From: Sclerodactyla briareus
Taxonomy: Eukaryota; Echinodermata; Holothuroidea; Dendrochirotida; Sclerodactylidae
Assembly (NCBI GenBank): GCA_026419785.1
Contig: JAODTK010003888.1
Location: forward strand, 124,001 to 188,000
Direction: 5' to 3'
DNA length: 64,000 nt
Of the stretch, positions 43,710 to 54,849 are shown in pieces (position 1 is the stretch's first letter; each line of letters begins with the position of its first letter). The translations under genes and the position numbers were made by a program. Under the pieces are notes generated by a model, which saw only the letters and a program-made list of their open reading frames with translations, was not told the DNA's origin and made no database searches.

Positions 43710-44615
43710 AATATGTTGTTGAAAGAACCACAAGGTGAGTATCGGCCGCATCATTGTTTATATGATGACTTCCACAATCAGTCAAACATTTCTCTCACAT
43801 GGCCACAGGGTGGGATTCGCATGCATAACACGGATCCTCGTCAATAATTGTATCCATAAAAGCAGTATTCAATGTGAATACATCATGGTGGTCACACTGC
43901 ACTATTTCCTAGATCCATGCGGGTAAAAAATAATCTACATAAATTATTCTGCGTGCACTTTGCGTGTTGTGCTACGCGTGACTTGATCTTATCATATACG
44001 ATTTAGAGGCTGATCATGCCGTCATGCATGTCATGTAAACACCTAGTATACAGGATCGAAGAACGAAGAAATTGAACGCGGGGTGAATTGTGATACCGCT
44101 CCAAACACGTACATATTGACATTTCTTTTGTACGGCTACACATGTTGAGAGAATCCAGCTCAATAGCATGGTACCGTTTTCGACATAGCCGATACAGACC
44201 CATATCTTAGATATCTTTAGAACTTTCGCAGGTGTGAGTTTGTGTATGTCTAGCCCCCGCTGTGTCTTTGAAACACATGGAATTAGAACGACCGGCATTA
44301 TCCAGAAAGAGAGTTCCATTCTAATTGTTACAGAACCCCTACCGCAGATAACGGTTGGGTAGTATATTTCGTGGAACGAGGTAATTTATTTGCCATTTCA
44401 TTCAGTGATATTATCCAATTGATTCCCATTTGTATGAATCATGAATTTTTATTAATGGATTTTTATTGCTCTTATTACGTTTAATATCACTTCATCAAAT
44501 ATATACCTTTTCATGGGGATATGTGATTTTTTAAATATGTTTAATTGGTTATTATTTGGGCCCCGGGATAGATTAGCTCTATGCTAACCGAATAGTTTAC
44601 CCTTCATTCATGGAT
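43710..44615. other. No recognisable gene
   Basis: Minus-strand frames at 44319-44003 overlap each other and have no motif. Confidence 0.4.
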
Positions 44616-44621
44616 GTAAAT

Positions 44622-44638
44622 GAATAAATAAATAAATA

Positions 44639-44676
<38 letters not shown>

Positions 44677-44694
44677 CATCAATCAATCAATCAA
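44622..44694. repeat. (AAAT)n(AATC)n compound microsatellite
   Basis: AATA units change to ATCA units at 44641. One CATCATC slip is present. Confidence 0.9.
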
Positions 44695-44699
44695 TATCA

Positions 44700-46490
44700 C
44701 ACTACAACGAATTTCAGTTGCATTCATGTATCAATTGCCAACAACACTAGATCACAGAATAGCCGGTGAAATCTCGCGACTCCGGGGGTATAACCAACTT
44801 GTCAATGATTGCAGCTTCGACTATCGCCTGGTATGGGAGCACGTGGAGGTATATACAGAGAATCTTCGTTATATTGCGTAAGAGAGTGCAAGAAAACACC
44901 TTCGTGCAGTAATGACAACGGAAGGGAGTGGGGCTGCTTTTTGCCTTCTTTTGAGATGTTCACTACAGCACTCATGCACTCTTAATGCACTTTCTTCGAA
45001 GCAGATATGTGGAGCCACTCTAGCTGCATGCGTCGATGGTCGATCCCTCGAGGGTCGTCAGTGGAACTTGAGGAGCAGTGGTGTAAATATGATATCTCCA
45101 AGCATACCAAAGGAAGCGGAGAGTCGCTTCGTACAGAGTTGGCATTGCTCGAAGACTTTTTAGACCCTAGTAAATTACGGTGTGTAAACGGTGTATAGGA
45201 CCTGAACGAGGCAAAAGTAAGATGACCCTCTCTTTTGTATGGAAACCTAACCGGAGATCGATATACCCTTTAAAAAGGAGAATTAACATTCGCGGTGATG
45301 TTTTGCCCTGCGAGAGATTTGAAAAGAGCGCCAGCAAGCGATACTCATTTCCACGTCATCAGGCCAAGAGCCACGTCCATTCTATGAAACAAATCATTTT
45401 TATCTTCTTTTTTAGCTATTTTCACGCCGGATTCGGCAATATCTGACTCGATATTACTCAACAGGTCAGAGTGTGTTCGGAATCCTCGTTTCAAAACTAT
45501 TGTTCAAATGATAGACCAAATTTGTCGTATCTAGAGTGGAACGAGAAAAGAAGGATCACGAATGCACAGTGATATAGTTTAGTATATTATGGAAGGGTCA
45601 GGACAGAAACTGATTCCTCATGAAGACTCTGAAACCACAGCACATGCCGCGTTTACTATACACACTCTTCTATATACAATTTCAACATTGCTTTGTAACT
45701 TGTTTGGATGTTATCATGGTGTCAACGGTGGAATACCTGAAGGAATGTGTTCATTGAGTAGTGATGCGCTTCGAAAGTGATATCTGAGTAATGTCGAGAA
45801 ATATTTCATTGAAGAAACAGAAGCAGAAGAAGAAGAAGAAGAAGTCGAAAGAGTCGAAGAAGATATGTTACTACATATCTATACTCTATATCCCTGTTTA
45901 TAGAGGAAACAGTGTCAGCCTATGTCGCAGCTAAAATACTATTTATGAAACCCATAGTGTTAGGATCCTGTCTTTTTTTAATATTAGGAATATGAGTCAC
46001 CTTTCGACCCCTGTATAGTTATACGGCAAAATGCATCGTAAATACGCATCGTAAAAATGTCCCCCGGAGACTGACCGGAACTGATAGCTATGTCTCGAGA
46101 GTAATAATCCAAGCATCTTACATTTTGTTTATTGTAATGAGTTCATTTTCGGATGGATATATGAGGCATCTTCCGGTGATTCAATTTCGGCCAAAATCGT
46201 ATATTCACAGATATTGGCTGTACCTAATCTCGTTCTAAATCTCTTTATAGCTCAGTATGAGCAGCTATAAGGTTTTGCTGTTACATTTAACAGTTCCTTT
46301 AATAATGCTGGTAGTATTATAATTCCGCTGATATGCGTAATTCACGTCCGGGAGAAGTATTGATTATGTAAAACACTATGTAGGCAAGAATGATCTGACG
46401 ATTAAAATATGTATAATCATATTCTAATGACTCATTTTATTGAACCAATTTACTTCATGAGAACTTAGGCTACGCCTCCTTCGAAATTTC
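44700..46490. other. No identified gene; one (GAA)n run
   Basis: A GAA-rich run occurs at 45822-45862. A plus-strand frame ending at 45198 contains SSVELEEQWCKYDISKHTKG and SLRTELALLEDFL, which is protein-like but has no family that I can name. The other frames are unremarkable. Confidence 0.35.
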
Positions 46491-46550
46491 CCAGTGCATT
46501 TCGTTAGATCTGATGCCTGTTATGGTCATACCCGATTTTCGTCGGCAGGT

Positions 46551-46567
46551 GGGGGGGGGGGGGGGGG
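46551..46567. repeat. G homopolymer (17)
   Basis: An uninterrupted G run just before a coding-like stretch. Confidence 0.85.
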
Positions 46568-46569
46568 AA

Positions 46570-46754
46570 CCACTGTTTCCCTGGGACTATTGGCCAAAAC
46601 ATTGGGCAGACATTTCAGACAAAGCGCTGTCAAGTTCCTGAGAATCTTACGTGAGCATGTCGAATTGGTGAAGAATGAGGCAATCCGCATACCGACATTC
46701 AATCTTGAAAGGGTGTGTGAGAAATACACAAAAATCTTGTCAAAAGTTGTTTAA
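46570..46754 (+). other. Coding-like stretch, unidentified
   Basis: After the G run the plus strand is open to TAA at 46752-46754. It reads LGLLAKTLGRHFRQ, then KFLRILREHVELVKNEAIRI, and further charged helix-like sequence. The composition is protein-like and amphipathic. The minus strand is also open across the same bases, so chance is a real alternative. No family is recognised. Confidence 0.2.
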
Positions 46755-46759
46755 AAACA

Positions 46760-47195
46760 AATTACAAAATCGTACAGATTATATACAATGATTGTGTAAC
46801 TGCACCAGGATGGGTGTGCTAGTAACATAACAGTTTGTTTCGCTGTATCAGTTAAAAAACACCTTTGGGGCTCAACCAAATAACAATATCTAGATACTAT
46901 ACTGTTAGCATGCAGGTTATATCTGGATTTAATAAGAGGGCGCACTCAACTCCCTGTGGACGAAGTCTGTGTTCATTGTTTTGTCGCTTGGGTCATAGGA
47001 GGCCGGTCGGGGACGAAGCTCATGGAACCTTCCCTGTCACTGATCATTACACTATAGGCTTCACACAACCAACTCGTTCAATACCTCTGCAACGAACACC
47101 ACACCACGGTTAACTACCCAATGAGTGTCGTTTAAAACATTTGCGAGGTGTTCCCGAAAAGATTTACCGGCAGGTCCGGAATAAATATATCATGA
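46760..47195. other. No recognisable feature
   Basis: Short frames on both strands, none recognised. Confidence 0.4.
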
Positions 47196-47200
47196 GTTGA

Positions 47201-47461
47201 ACGAATGTTAATAACATCGAGAGAGCTGCAGCAGCGCAACGTCTCTACTGCGCCGAAGACTACATGCAACAACACATCAGCGATGGCAGCTCAGATACCG
47301 TTATCATCAGACAAGTGTATACGACGGTCTGCTCTTGTTTAGATCAGCTTACCGAGGAGATTGCGCGCGACGATAGATACATGAATAAGGCGAAAAGAAG
47401 AACCAAGTCTAAATCGATTGTTGGATTGGAGCTTGATAGGCGGGATTCCGGCGTGAAGTAA
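47201..47461 (+). CDS. Coding-like stretch ending in a stop, unidentified
   Basis: The plus strand is open for 86 codons from a TGA at 47198-47200 to TAA at 47459-47461. An internal ATG lies at 47264. The translation starts NNIERAAAAQRLYCAEDYMQ, then has a hydrophobic helix-like middle (VYTTVCSCLDQL) and a basic stretch (NKAKRRTKSKS). It is GC-richer than its flanks and has the composition of a real protein C-terminus. No family is recognised and no clear acceptor site was found, so it could be a terminal exon, a small gene or a relic. Confidence 0.3.
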   Translation, partial: TNVNNIERAAAAQRLYCAEDYMQQHISDGSSDTVIIRQVYTTVCSCLDQLTEEIARDDRYMNKAKRRTKSKSIVGLELDRRDSGVK

Positions 47462-47554
47462 CTAGCAGTGCATTCGAGGAACACATAGTGCTCAATGTTG
47501 TAGTCAAGACCGGATATTCAGAGACCATATAATCGGTCTTCAACTGTTAGCAGT

Positions 47555-47705
47555 GTCGACCCAAAAACGACTGGTTGCCAACCCAATTTTTTGGTCGAAA
47601 TTTGACCAGAATTGGCAAAATCCAACTCAACTTCGGCCTTCGGTCATACTTGACTCAGGTATGCCAGCTCCCTCCTGCTCAAGTCCGGGTCAATTTGAGC
47701 AGAGG
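47555..47705. repeat. GGGTCA/TGACCC repeat, diverged copy
   Basis: GACCCAAAAACGACTGGTTG, then GGTCGAAATTTGACCAGAAT and CCGGGTCAATTTGAGC. Word order resembles 2474-2640. Confidence 0.4.
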
Positions 47706-47709
47706 GCAG

Positions 47710-48010
47710 TGGACGACCTAAAATATAGCTATTGCGTTGCGTGGTTGTTGCCTAAGCCAGGACTTGGGCAGTTCAAATCCGGATGCCCCATATAACACTG
47801 AGGTCTATTTGTTCAACATATGAACCAGCAATGATAGTGATGACTTCAATCAGGAATATATGTGAAAGCCACAAACGGAAATGAAGTGTAATTCTAACCT
47901 TGTACCTCTATGGTTCCATATGGTTCAGTCACCGTGCTGATAGGCCAACTCAGCTTATTGAATGTTATAATGGAAGGAAGATCGCCTCAAGGCACATCAT
48001 TCGCCGAAAG
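47710..48010. other. No recognisable feature
   Basis: Nothing recognised in this spacer. Confidence 0.4.
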
Positions 48011-48017
48011 ATTACGT

Positions 48018-48135
48018 CAACGCAATAAACATTACCATTTTTCAACCTCCAATGACGTGGACACATCGATTCGAGTTTCGAAGGGGAATTTCCATTTCCA
48101 ACTAATTTTGTCATATCTGAGAAAATAAGAAACGT
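48018..48135 (+). repeat. Dispersed repeat pair member (with 50983)
   Basis: It aligns with 50983-51100: CAATAAACAT, TTTTCAACC, CCAATGACGTGG, a middle gap, then GGGAATTTCCATTTCC, CTAATTTTGTCATATC and GAAAATAAGAAACG. About 115 bp at moderate identity. Confidence 0.5.
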
Positions 48136-48139
48136 GAGC

Positions 48140-48730
48140 AGGGTTTTGAACGAACATATCACACATCTCTCCTCTCCGCGACTGCGTTGCCACACGGTGA
48201 ACTCTATTGCCGAAGGTGAACGGACGTATAGAAGACTGTACCGAACATGTATAACCCATTTCAACCATATTCGATAATTTCGATTTGTCCCCAACTGTCG
48301 GGGGACTCTAGCCTGCAATACATAATATGTTCTACCCACGTAAGACATAACTACTCCCCCCCCCCCCCCCTCCTTAACTTGTTTTCGACTCTCCAACTTT
48401 CAACTTGTCGTTGGGCCCTTGGTGACCGGCGCAATTGATATTGCATCAAACGAATTTTCGAATGTTAGTCCAAATCTTTGTGAGATAGCAGCGTATCGTT
48501 GTAGTGAGAGGAGGGGGAGGGAGGGGGGGGGGGGGGGGGGGGAGGGGTCTCAGTATCGGTTCTCCTTGTGACACACGGTCAAATACTTTCTCATCACGGC
48601 GTTCATGCGATTCATGTATACATAGGATCCACGCCTCTCGAAATGCCGTGTGACTTCAAATTTACCGACGAAATAATTCAATTTTACGCTCGATAATAAG
48701 CAAGCGAGTTATCAGATTAAGGACAGCGAT
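48140..48730. repeat. Spacer with C15 and G20 homopolymers
   Basis: A C run at 48356-48370 and a G run at 48523-48542 (preceded by GAGGGGGAGGGA) lie 150 bp apart and are complementary. The overlapping minus-strand frames (48396-47965) take a Gly run from the first tract and are not accepted as genes. Confidence 0.7.
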
Positions 48731-48734
48731 GTCC

Positions 48735-48835
48735 CAGTAAGTGAATATTAGTAGAAAACAAAAGTTACACCGTCGTCTTGCCCGAGTGTCCTTTGCATCA
48801 ACGCGAACTAAATCGAGGCCAGATTTCTGTGTGTG
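48735..48835 (+). repeat. Dispersed repeat pair member (with 52195)
   Basis: AGAAAACAAAAGT, GAGTGTCCTTTGCA, CGCGAACTAAATCGAGGCCA align with 52203-52283 (AGAAACCAAAAAGT, AAGTGTCATTTGCA, AGCGAATAAATCGAGGCAAG). Confidence 0.5.
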
Positions 48836-48839
48836 TGAG

Positions 48840-50425
48840 TATAGCATATATCTTATTGCCAAAACTACCCTCATCACGGCACTCGAATATATGAATGTCG
48901 TGACCTTCATCGCCGCCCACAATGTTATTTTCCCCTAATCGCCCCTTGGACGAATGCCTGTAAGCGGGTGTTGTTCGCGTAGATCTCCCCTGGTCTAAAT
49001 AATTTGGAATTACACGTCAATACGAAATACTACTATGAACATGCTTATGACTGAGAATACCGAGCAGGATACAAACGACGTAAACAAGAACACGAACCCG
49101 CATATTATTGAATGGCCAGATCAATCGCTCAATATTACATCACATGCTTGTCGTATGCATGCATGCCGTACGCTGCATACGGCTTCGTCGGATGTACGTA
49201 AACAGAGGAATGATCGGAAAGTCTAGTAAGGTGAGAAAGATGTTTACCTCATGCTGCCTATTACATTCTTATCACCCCGGTGCGTCTGGCCGGGAGGTGG
49301 GGGGGGGGGGGGGGAACGAGTATCGACGTACTAGCCGGAAGTAACAGGCATCGAGGAAGACGAATGCAGTACAGAAGTATGTAAGTTCTTGAGTTGTCGA
49401 CGACTGTCAGACAGCCAATGTTATTCACTAGAGTAGAACAGTGATCTGACACAGTTTAGGTTAGTAAGCAGGGCAAGGAAGTAGTTATCCGCATGGAAAC
49501 GTCCTGCAATAAGCCTACCACGACATCCCAAAAGAGACGAGAGAAAACAAAAACTTAAGAATTCGCTCATAGTTCTAGACAAGACTGTCTCCAAAGACAT
49601 TCAAACTCTTCGAGAAATCATGATGTTCTGGACGGCTTTTCGATTCATTGATAATTTTTTGGACAAAAAAATACTCGCGTTTCCCACACAGCTTGAGAGG
49701 AATACCCTACTAGAAGTAACATTGGGAAGTTCAAATAAGTATTCGAACAGAGGGCTATCGAAATCAAGAACAATTTGAAGAAAACAACCCTCAATCCTAT
49801 CACCACGAGTTTAGATCTTAGCTTCAAAACACCCTGGAAATCAATTGACTCGATTCCGCCCGCTTGTGTCCGACCGAATAATACCGAGGCGCTTCCATTT
49901 GTCTCAGACAGCCTATTAATTCTGTAGCTCCTTCGAACGTTTTTCTTCAGTTGCCTACTACCCGGAACTAGAGATTCCATCGAATTGGACAGAATTCTCG
50001 ATGTGAGGTCCAAGTAGTTGCTCAAACAACCTCACAAAAATATTCTCCTTGAAGAAACTGAAATGATGTTTACCAGACGGGGATCGAATTATCTTTTTTA
50101 ACAATCTCGGCACACCGCTGAAAAAGAATTCTAAAAAATAATAAAAAAGGCACACCCCAAGATTTTTTTCTCTCCTGAATTCATGTGCTTGATTTCTTAA
50201 CAAAGTAAACGTAACTGAGAGAAGCATTTCCTATTCAGAAATTCACCATGCATCACTTATAGATTCATCAGTGTTGAAAAAACATCTGCCAATAGGTAGA
50301 CCATTACTTTTACATCGAAATCACCTTGAAAAAGTTGCTTCGCCATTCGGAGTAACTTACCGTAAAGTTTGACCTGTGCATGCACAGATTAACATTAACA
50401 TATTGGGGTCTCATGGGAGCTCCTT
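48840..50425. other. No identified gene; G16 run
   Basis: G run at 49299-49314. On the minus strand, 50227 to 49645 is covered by two overlapping long frames (89 and 126 codons); pieces such as RRSYRINRLSETNGSASVLF look protein-like, but no family is recognised. A decayed transposon protein is possible. Confidence 0.35.
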
Positions 50426-50429
50426 TCAC

Positions 50430-50720
50430 CTGTCAATCATATGACGCACCCCTATACTCCGGATAGGTCGAGTCATTGTCGAAGTCGAGTCATGAAATTC
50501 CTATACATTTGACTCACCTCTCAGACACTTAGATTACTCACAATTATTCGAAAACAAACCAACTATGTAGTGAACCAGCTTTCTCCAATGTTCCCTCCAG
50601 TAAAATACATGCACCACGAGTCAGCCTCGTGACTGACCAATGAAGGAAAATGACGCATGTGTTAGTCACTTTGAATTTGACAGTAGCCCACATTCGAGGA
50701 CGATGCTGGGTATCAGGATA
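50430..50720. repeat. TGACTCA-rich dispersed repeat, copy C
   Basis: The left part (CGCACCCCTATACTCC, GAGTCATTGTCGAA) matches copy A near 1350. The right part (GTTAGTCACTTTG, TAGCCCACATTCGA) matches copy B near 5830. It therefore links the other two copies into one family. Confidence 0.5.
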
Positions 50721-50724
50721 GTCC

Positions 50725-50975
50725 GAGTGGATTGATCCTTCGTATTATGTCCTCTCGTTAGCAGTGCGGAGTCGATATTTGGCATGAAGTTTTGCGAGCC
50801 TTTTCATTCATAGGAATTTCCCGAACGAGTAGTTGCGCTCCTGTTAAAACTCGGTTGGTTGTTGAGCTAGACCCGAACTGACACACACACATAGTGTAGT
50901 GTAATGATAGGCGGTATATATATATATCAAGGATCACTCGCTAGGTTCGATTTACCTCCGGAAGATACCGTTAAC
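50725..50975. other. No gene; short (TA)n run
   Basis: A GTATATATATATATC run lies near 50914-50928. Nothing else is recognised. Confidence 0.5.
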
Positions 50976-50982
50976 GCAAAGT

Positions 50983-51100
50983 CCAATAAACATCTTTTCA
51001 ACCAACGTCCGATGACGTAGGCATATATCAATTTGAGGTTGACAGGGACTTCCACTTCCCGCTGATTTTTCCGCATATCCGGGAAAAAGAGACTGCGGCC
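50983..51100 (+). repeat. Dispersed repeat pair member (with 48018)
   Basis: Partner of 48018-48135. The shared words CAATAAACATC, CCGATGACGTAGG, CTTCCACTTCCCGCTGATTT and CATATCCGGGAAAAAGA occur in the same order. Confidence 0.5.
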
Positions 51101-51246
51101 AGAATGTTTATGTTTATAGCGAAGATGCTTAAAACCCACCCACCGTAGAATCTATCGATATCCTAATGGTAACGGGTGGCTGCAAATGTTGAACACATAA
51201 ACAAGACGTTTACGGAGAAGTTAATGAACGGATGAGCGGATGCGAC

Positions 51247-51313
51247 GATAGATAGATAGATCGATAGATAGATAGATAGTAGATAGATAGATAGATAGTA
51301 GATAGATAGATAG

Positions 51314-51361
<48 letters not shown>
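51247..51361. repeat. (GATA)n microsatellite
   Basis: About 115 bp of GATA/AGAT with three TAGTAGATAG-type slips. The Ser/Ile/Tyr/Leu frame on the minus strand is an artefact. Confidence 0.95.
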
Positions 51362-51364
51362 CTA

Positions 51365-52190
51365 TGTATTCCCATTACGTTGCTTCCCATCTGAATCCGC
51401 ATAAATGACTTCCAATTTGCACCAAGCAACAATCTATTGTGGTTGTCTATTTTAGTTACCCTTTCTCCGCGAACGCCTAATTCATTAACGGAGCTCTCTT
51501 AGTAAATGATATTACTCTAGTGTGAATGATGGACACCGCGGAATAGCGACAAATTTAATAACCAGTATTGATTCCAACAGTGCTAACGATACGCAACATG
51601 TTTACGGAGAGAGGAGCCGGAGGCTGAACCCCGCGGGAAGACGTGCTTGGGTTGAAACGATACGGTAGGCATCCAAAACGATACGATGTAGAACCATTTC
51701 GTCTCGTTGTGACTGAATGCGTTGAACTAATAAACGCGACAGGTGGACGGATATGATAGGCCATGCATGTCGAAAACATTAGGAATGAAACATATGAAGC
51801 AGTAAGGCAATAAATAAATTATGTAAGGTTGTCTATGAATCAAGTATTGGGTGCCATTAATCACATATTTTGTACACAGGAATAATTAATTCAATTTAGG
51901 CCCTTCACGAACGGAGTGGTCACGAAGTGCCTTGTCTTGTCACATAATTATCCATTATGAAATAAAATGCCCATAATTTGGGAGGACTATTAGGAATAAC
52001 CTAAATATAAGCAGTTAGGGTTAATATCAGTGAAACACAATACGGTGGACTCCAGCTACCGACTCAATAGTGTTTGTATGCCTCGATACTTCCTGCGGGC
52101 ACTTTATATCCAAGGAATAATTTGATTTACTTGTTTACTGAACGATTACAAGCAGCAATCACGTTGATGAACATCGATGTCACAGATAAT
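51365..52190. other. No recognisable gene
   Basis: A 74-codon minus-strand frame (51779-51555) shows no motif. Confidence 0.4.
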
Positions 52191-52194
52191 TTGA

Positions 52195-52300
52195 TTTATT
52201 TCCAGAAACCAAAAAGTACCGTACACCTTTATTCTTTTGCCAAGTGTCATTTGCAAAGTCAGCGAATAAATCGAGGCAAGGTTCTTGTATATAAGTCTAG
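52195..52300 (+). repeat. Dispersed repeat pair member (with 48735)
   Basis: See 48735-48835; the words are shared in order at moderate identity. Confidence 0.5.
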
Positions 52301-52304
52301 TAAA

Positions 52305-52860
52305 TACCTTAATAATTCCCTGCTCCTGTGTTGCCATTGCCCGGTGGGGGGTGCACCACTCAAGAGAACCCTGATCAGAATTGACCAGATAACCGATTAA
52401 ACGTAATATTCTCTCCTTTCAAAAGCTGAACAAGATCTAGAAAACGTTCGACAAGCTTTCTGGTGAGTGCCCAATTTGGCAATTTGATATCAGGGCGTTT
52501 TAGAGTGTAACCATATATAGGTTTTTTGGGGGGGGGGTTTTGTCACACTGTTAGCAATGAATGACACGGTTTTGTTGGTTATGCGAATTAGTGGATTCAT
52601 GACGCGTTTTGAAAGCAAAACATTCCGAGTTTGCGAGTTCCAGCAGTAATCGGAAGTCTTTCCCTGGGGGTGTGGTTGAATGCAGTTACTATGGGCGAGG
52701 ACGTGGACTTCACTCAGGTTGCCAGATCCGCGTAAAGCAGTGGTGTCTTTCGGTTGGCTTTGGGATATTTGCAATAGGTCTCGCGTTTTGTTCGCATATG
52801 AAACTTTCCGCTCACTCGGGTTCCGGGAAATTTTTGGTTCCTGGAGTTCACCGATCGTCA
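52305..52860. other. No recognised gene; G10 run
   Basis: G run at 52528-52537. Long frames on both strands (52490-53015) overlap one another, which argues against all of them. Confidence 0.35.
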
Positions 52861-52865
52861 TTTCG

Positions 52866-52895
52866 GATCGGGGAAGTGAAAATGGCGGTCACAGG
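52866..52895 (+). promoter_or_regulatory. ETS-like plus YY1-like motif pair
   Basis: GGGGAAGTGAAAATGGCGGT joins a GGAAGTG (ETS/GABP-like) to AAAATGGCGG (close to the YY1 consensus AANATGGCGGC). This pair is known from TATA-less housekeeping promoters. The ATG inside opens only 14 codons and no downstream gene is recognised, so promoter function is speculative. Confidence 0.2.
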
Positions 52896-52929
52896 AGCAG
52901 GGTTGGGATGGTACACACCTGTCTAGATC

Positions 52930-53585
52930 TCATCTCAGCACAGTCGGGGAAGAGAAGACGAGTGGCGCACCGGACTCATCCACGATACAATACGGCTATA
53001 CGGAGTTTCACCTGATGAGCCTCACTGGCCACCTAAACTCGGCGTGAAAAATTAAATTTTTGAAAATCGACCACGAATCTTCTCCGGATCGGTTATAGCA
53101 AGCCCTGACAAGTGGGGGCAACCTTTCCAATCGCCCAGCCCGTCGAGTCTGCAATACGCTGTAGATGGCTTTCAATAGAGTCAATAATGTATCGTCTATC
53201 GCCACCAGCAGCTAAGTAGGGTTTGTTCCGCGGCGAGCATCCGACTTAATCACTAGTTAGGACTGCGGAAGAAAAATTAGAGGCATCGACGGGAGAGGAC
53301 AAAACCGTCGGGCCTTTGAACATTTTTCATGGCTATATAATAACATAATGAATCCTTTGTTCATCATAACGTAATATTGCTAAATGACTCGTACGTAGAT
53401 GTAGTGACTCAAATATCATGTTTTCAATCAAACCTAATTATTAAAACAAGTAGTAAATCTCATCAGGTATTAGTCAGCTCAGTTTAAAATTACACGTTAC
53501 AAAATATTGAGGATACATTATAACAAAAGTTATACTGTTAAGCACGCTTGTCGTTCGTTCGGAATAATAATACATAATTGCAATT
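52930..53585. other. No recognisable gene
   Basis: A 65-codon minus-strand frame (53205-53008) includes TLLKAIYSVLQTRRAGRLER, helix-like but unassigned. Confidence 0.35.
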
Positions 53586-53590
53586 GGATC

Positions 53591-54217
53591 ACGAGCAGAG
53601 GTGAGTGTAGATTTAATTACTCTCAACTGAACACTACAATATGACCACCATTTGAGCAGTGGAAAGCCAGTTTCGTGGCACTGACTGTGACGGACTCGAA
53701 TAAAAGCAGTTGCTTCCGCCCATGCAATCCGTGCCCAATTCGTGCAAACTCCTTCCACGTCCGGTTAGTGTCATGTGGGAAGTGGGACTGTGAAACGGAC
53801 GCCGGGCATAGGATCGGAGTCGCACGTCGGTCTCATGTAACTTTGGACACTATCCCGACTATTTTAAGAGACGAGGCGAGACCTTCCGTCGAGTGTCTAC
53901 ACGAGTATTCAGAATACCGAACATGAAATTAAGAATTCGGAGAGATTCCAGAGGGATTGTGAACGTTCGCAGATTACGGACGTCGGAAGACAGTAAAAGT
54001 AGCAGTAATGGCTCTAGCTAGTCGTTAGTAGAAGGAAGGATAATTTTTGTGACCACCCCTCCCGCACTCCATGGGTTCTCGGGCAGGGGATATAATCGAC
54101 GGCGATGAATAAGGACGAAAATGGAAACTAAGTGGCAAATGTTGCTGGTGCTTTGTTTGTTCTTTTGAAGGGGTTACGATTGAAGTGATTGAAAGTAGTA
54201 TGAATGAAGTAATCGCA
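53591..54217 (+). repeat. Tandem duplication of about 627 bp, unit 1
   Basis: Unit 1 begins ACGAGCAGAGG and TACTCTCAACTGAACACTAC. Conserved blocks with unit 2 include CGTGCAAACTCCTTCCACGT, TAACTTTGGACACTATCCCG, ACTATTTTAAGAGAC, AGTAATGGCTCTAGCT and CATGGGTTCTCG. Frames are conserved only over short blocks (DTIPTILRD), so coding is doubtful. Confidence 0.8.
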
Positions 54218-54845
54218 ACGAGCATAGGGGGAGGTACATATAATACTCTCAACCTGAACACTACCAATATAGACACCGCTTTGGAGCAAGAAGGTTTCGT
54301 GGCAATGATGTGACCGACTTGTATACAAGCAGGCTCAGTTTGCAATCCCGTGAAATTCCGTGCAAACTCCTTCCACGTCCGTAGGTCAGGGTTGGGTAGT
54401 GAGGGACGTGAAACGGCCGGTCATAGGATGGGCGTTAGGCATGTTCTGCTCATGTAACTTTGGACACTATCCCGACTATTTTAAGAGACAGGGCGAGACT
54501 CCGCGATTGGCATCCAAGAGTATTTCGGAACACCGAACCTCCTTCCCCCTTCAGGTGTAGCGAACTGCCTTCTATTCGGAATATTAATATACTTTCCGGA
54601 TTCTCACAGATGGTTTCGGGAAGAATATGTCGGAGATTCCGGAGGGAATGTGAAGTTCGCAGATACGGACGACGAAAGTAATGGCTCTAGCTTAGTAGAA
54701 GAGACGGATATTTTTTGGACCACCCCCTCACCGCACTCTCATGGGTTCTCGCAGAGGATAAAGGACAGACATGGAAGCTATTTGGCAAATTTGTTGTTGC
54801 TGTTGTTTTGTTCGTGAAGGGGCACGATGAAGTCGGCGTGGGCAT
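54218..54845 (+). repeat. Tandem duplication of about 627 bp, unit 2
   Basis: It begins ACGAGCATAGG and keeps the same block order as unit 1. It carries roughly 80 bp (around 54540-54620) not present in unit 1 and has small deletions elsewhere. The best-preserved block is the 40 bp around 54451-54495. Divergence suggests an old local duplication. Confidence 0.8.
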
Positions 54846-54849
54846 AAGA

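Noticed and set aside
47965..48396. 143-codon minus-strand frame
   Set aside because: Spans a C15 homopolymer and a dispersed repeat copy; no domain.
49645..50227. Two overlapping minus-strand frames suggestive of a transposon protein
   Set aside because: No ordered family motifs could be identified; kept only as a note.
53008..53205. Minus-strand frame with a vague integrase N-terminal look
   Set aside because: Similarity rests on a few scattered residues; the zinc-binding and catalytic motifs are absent.
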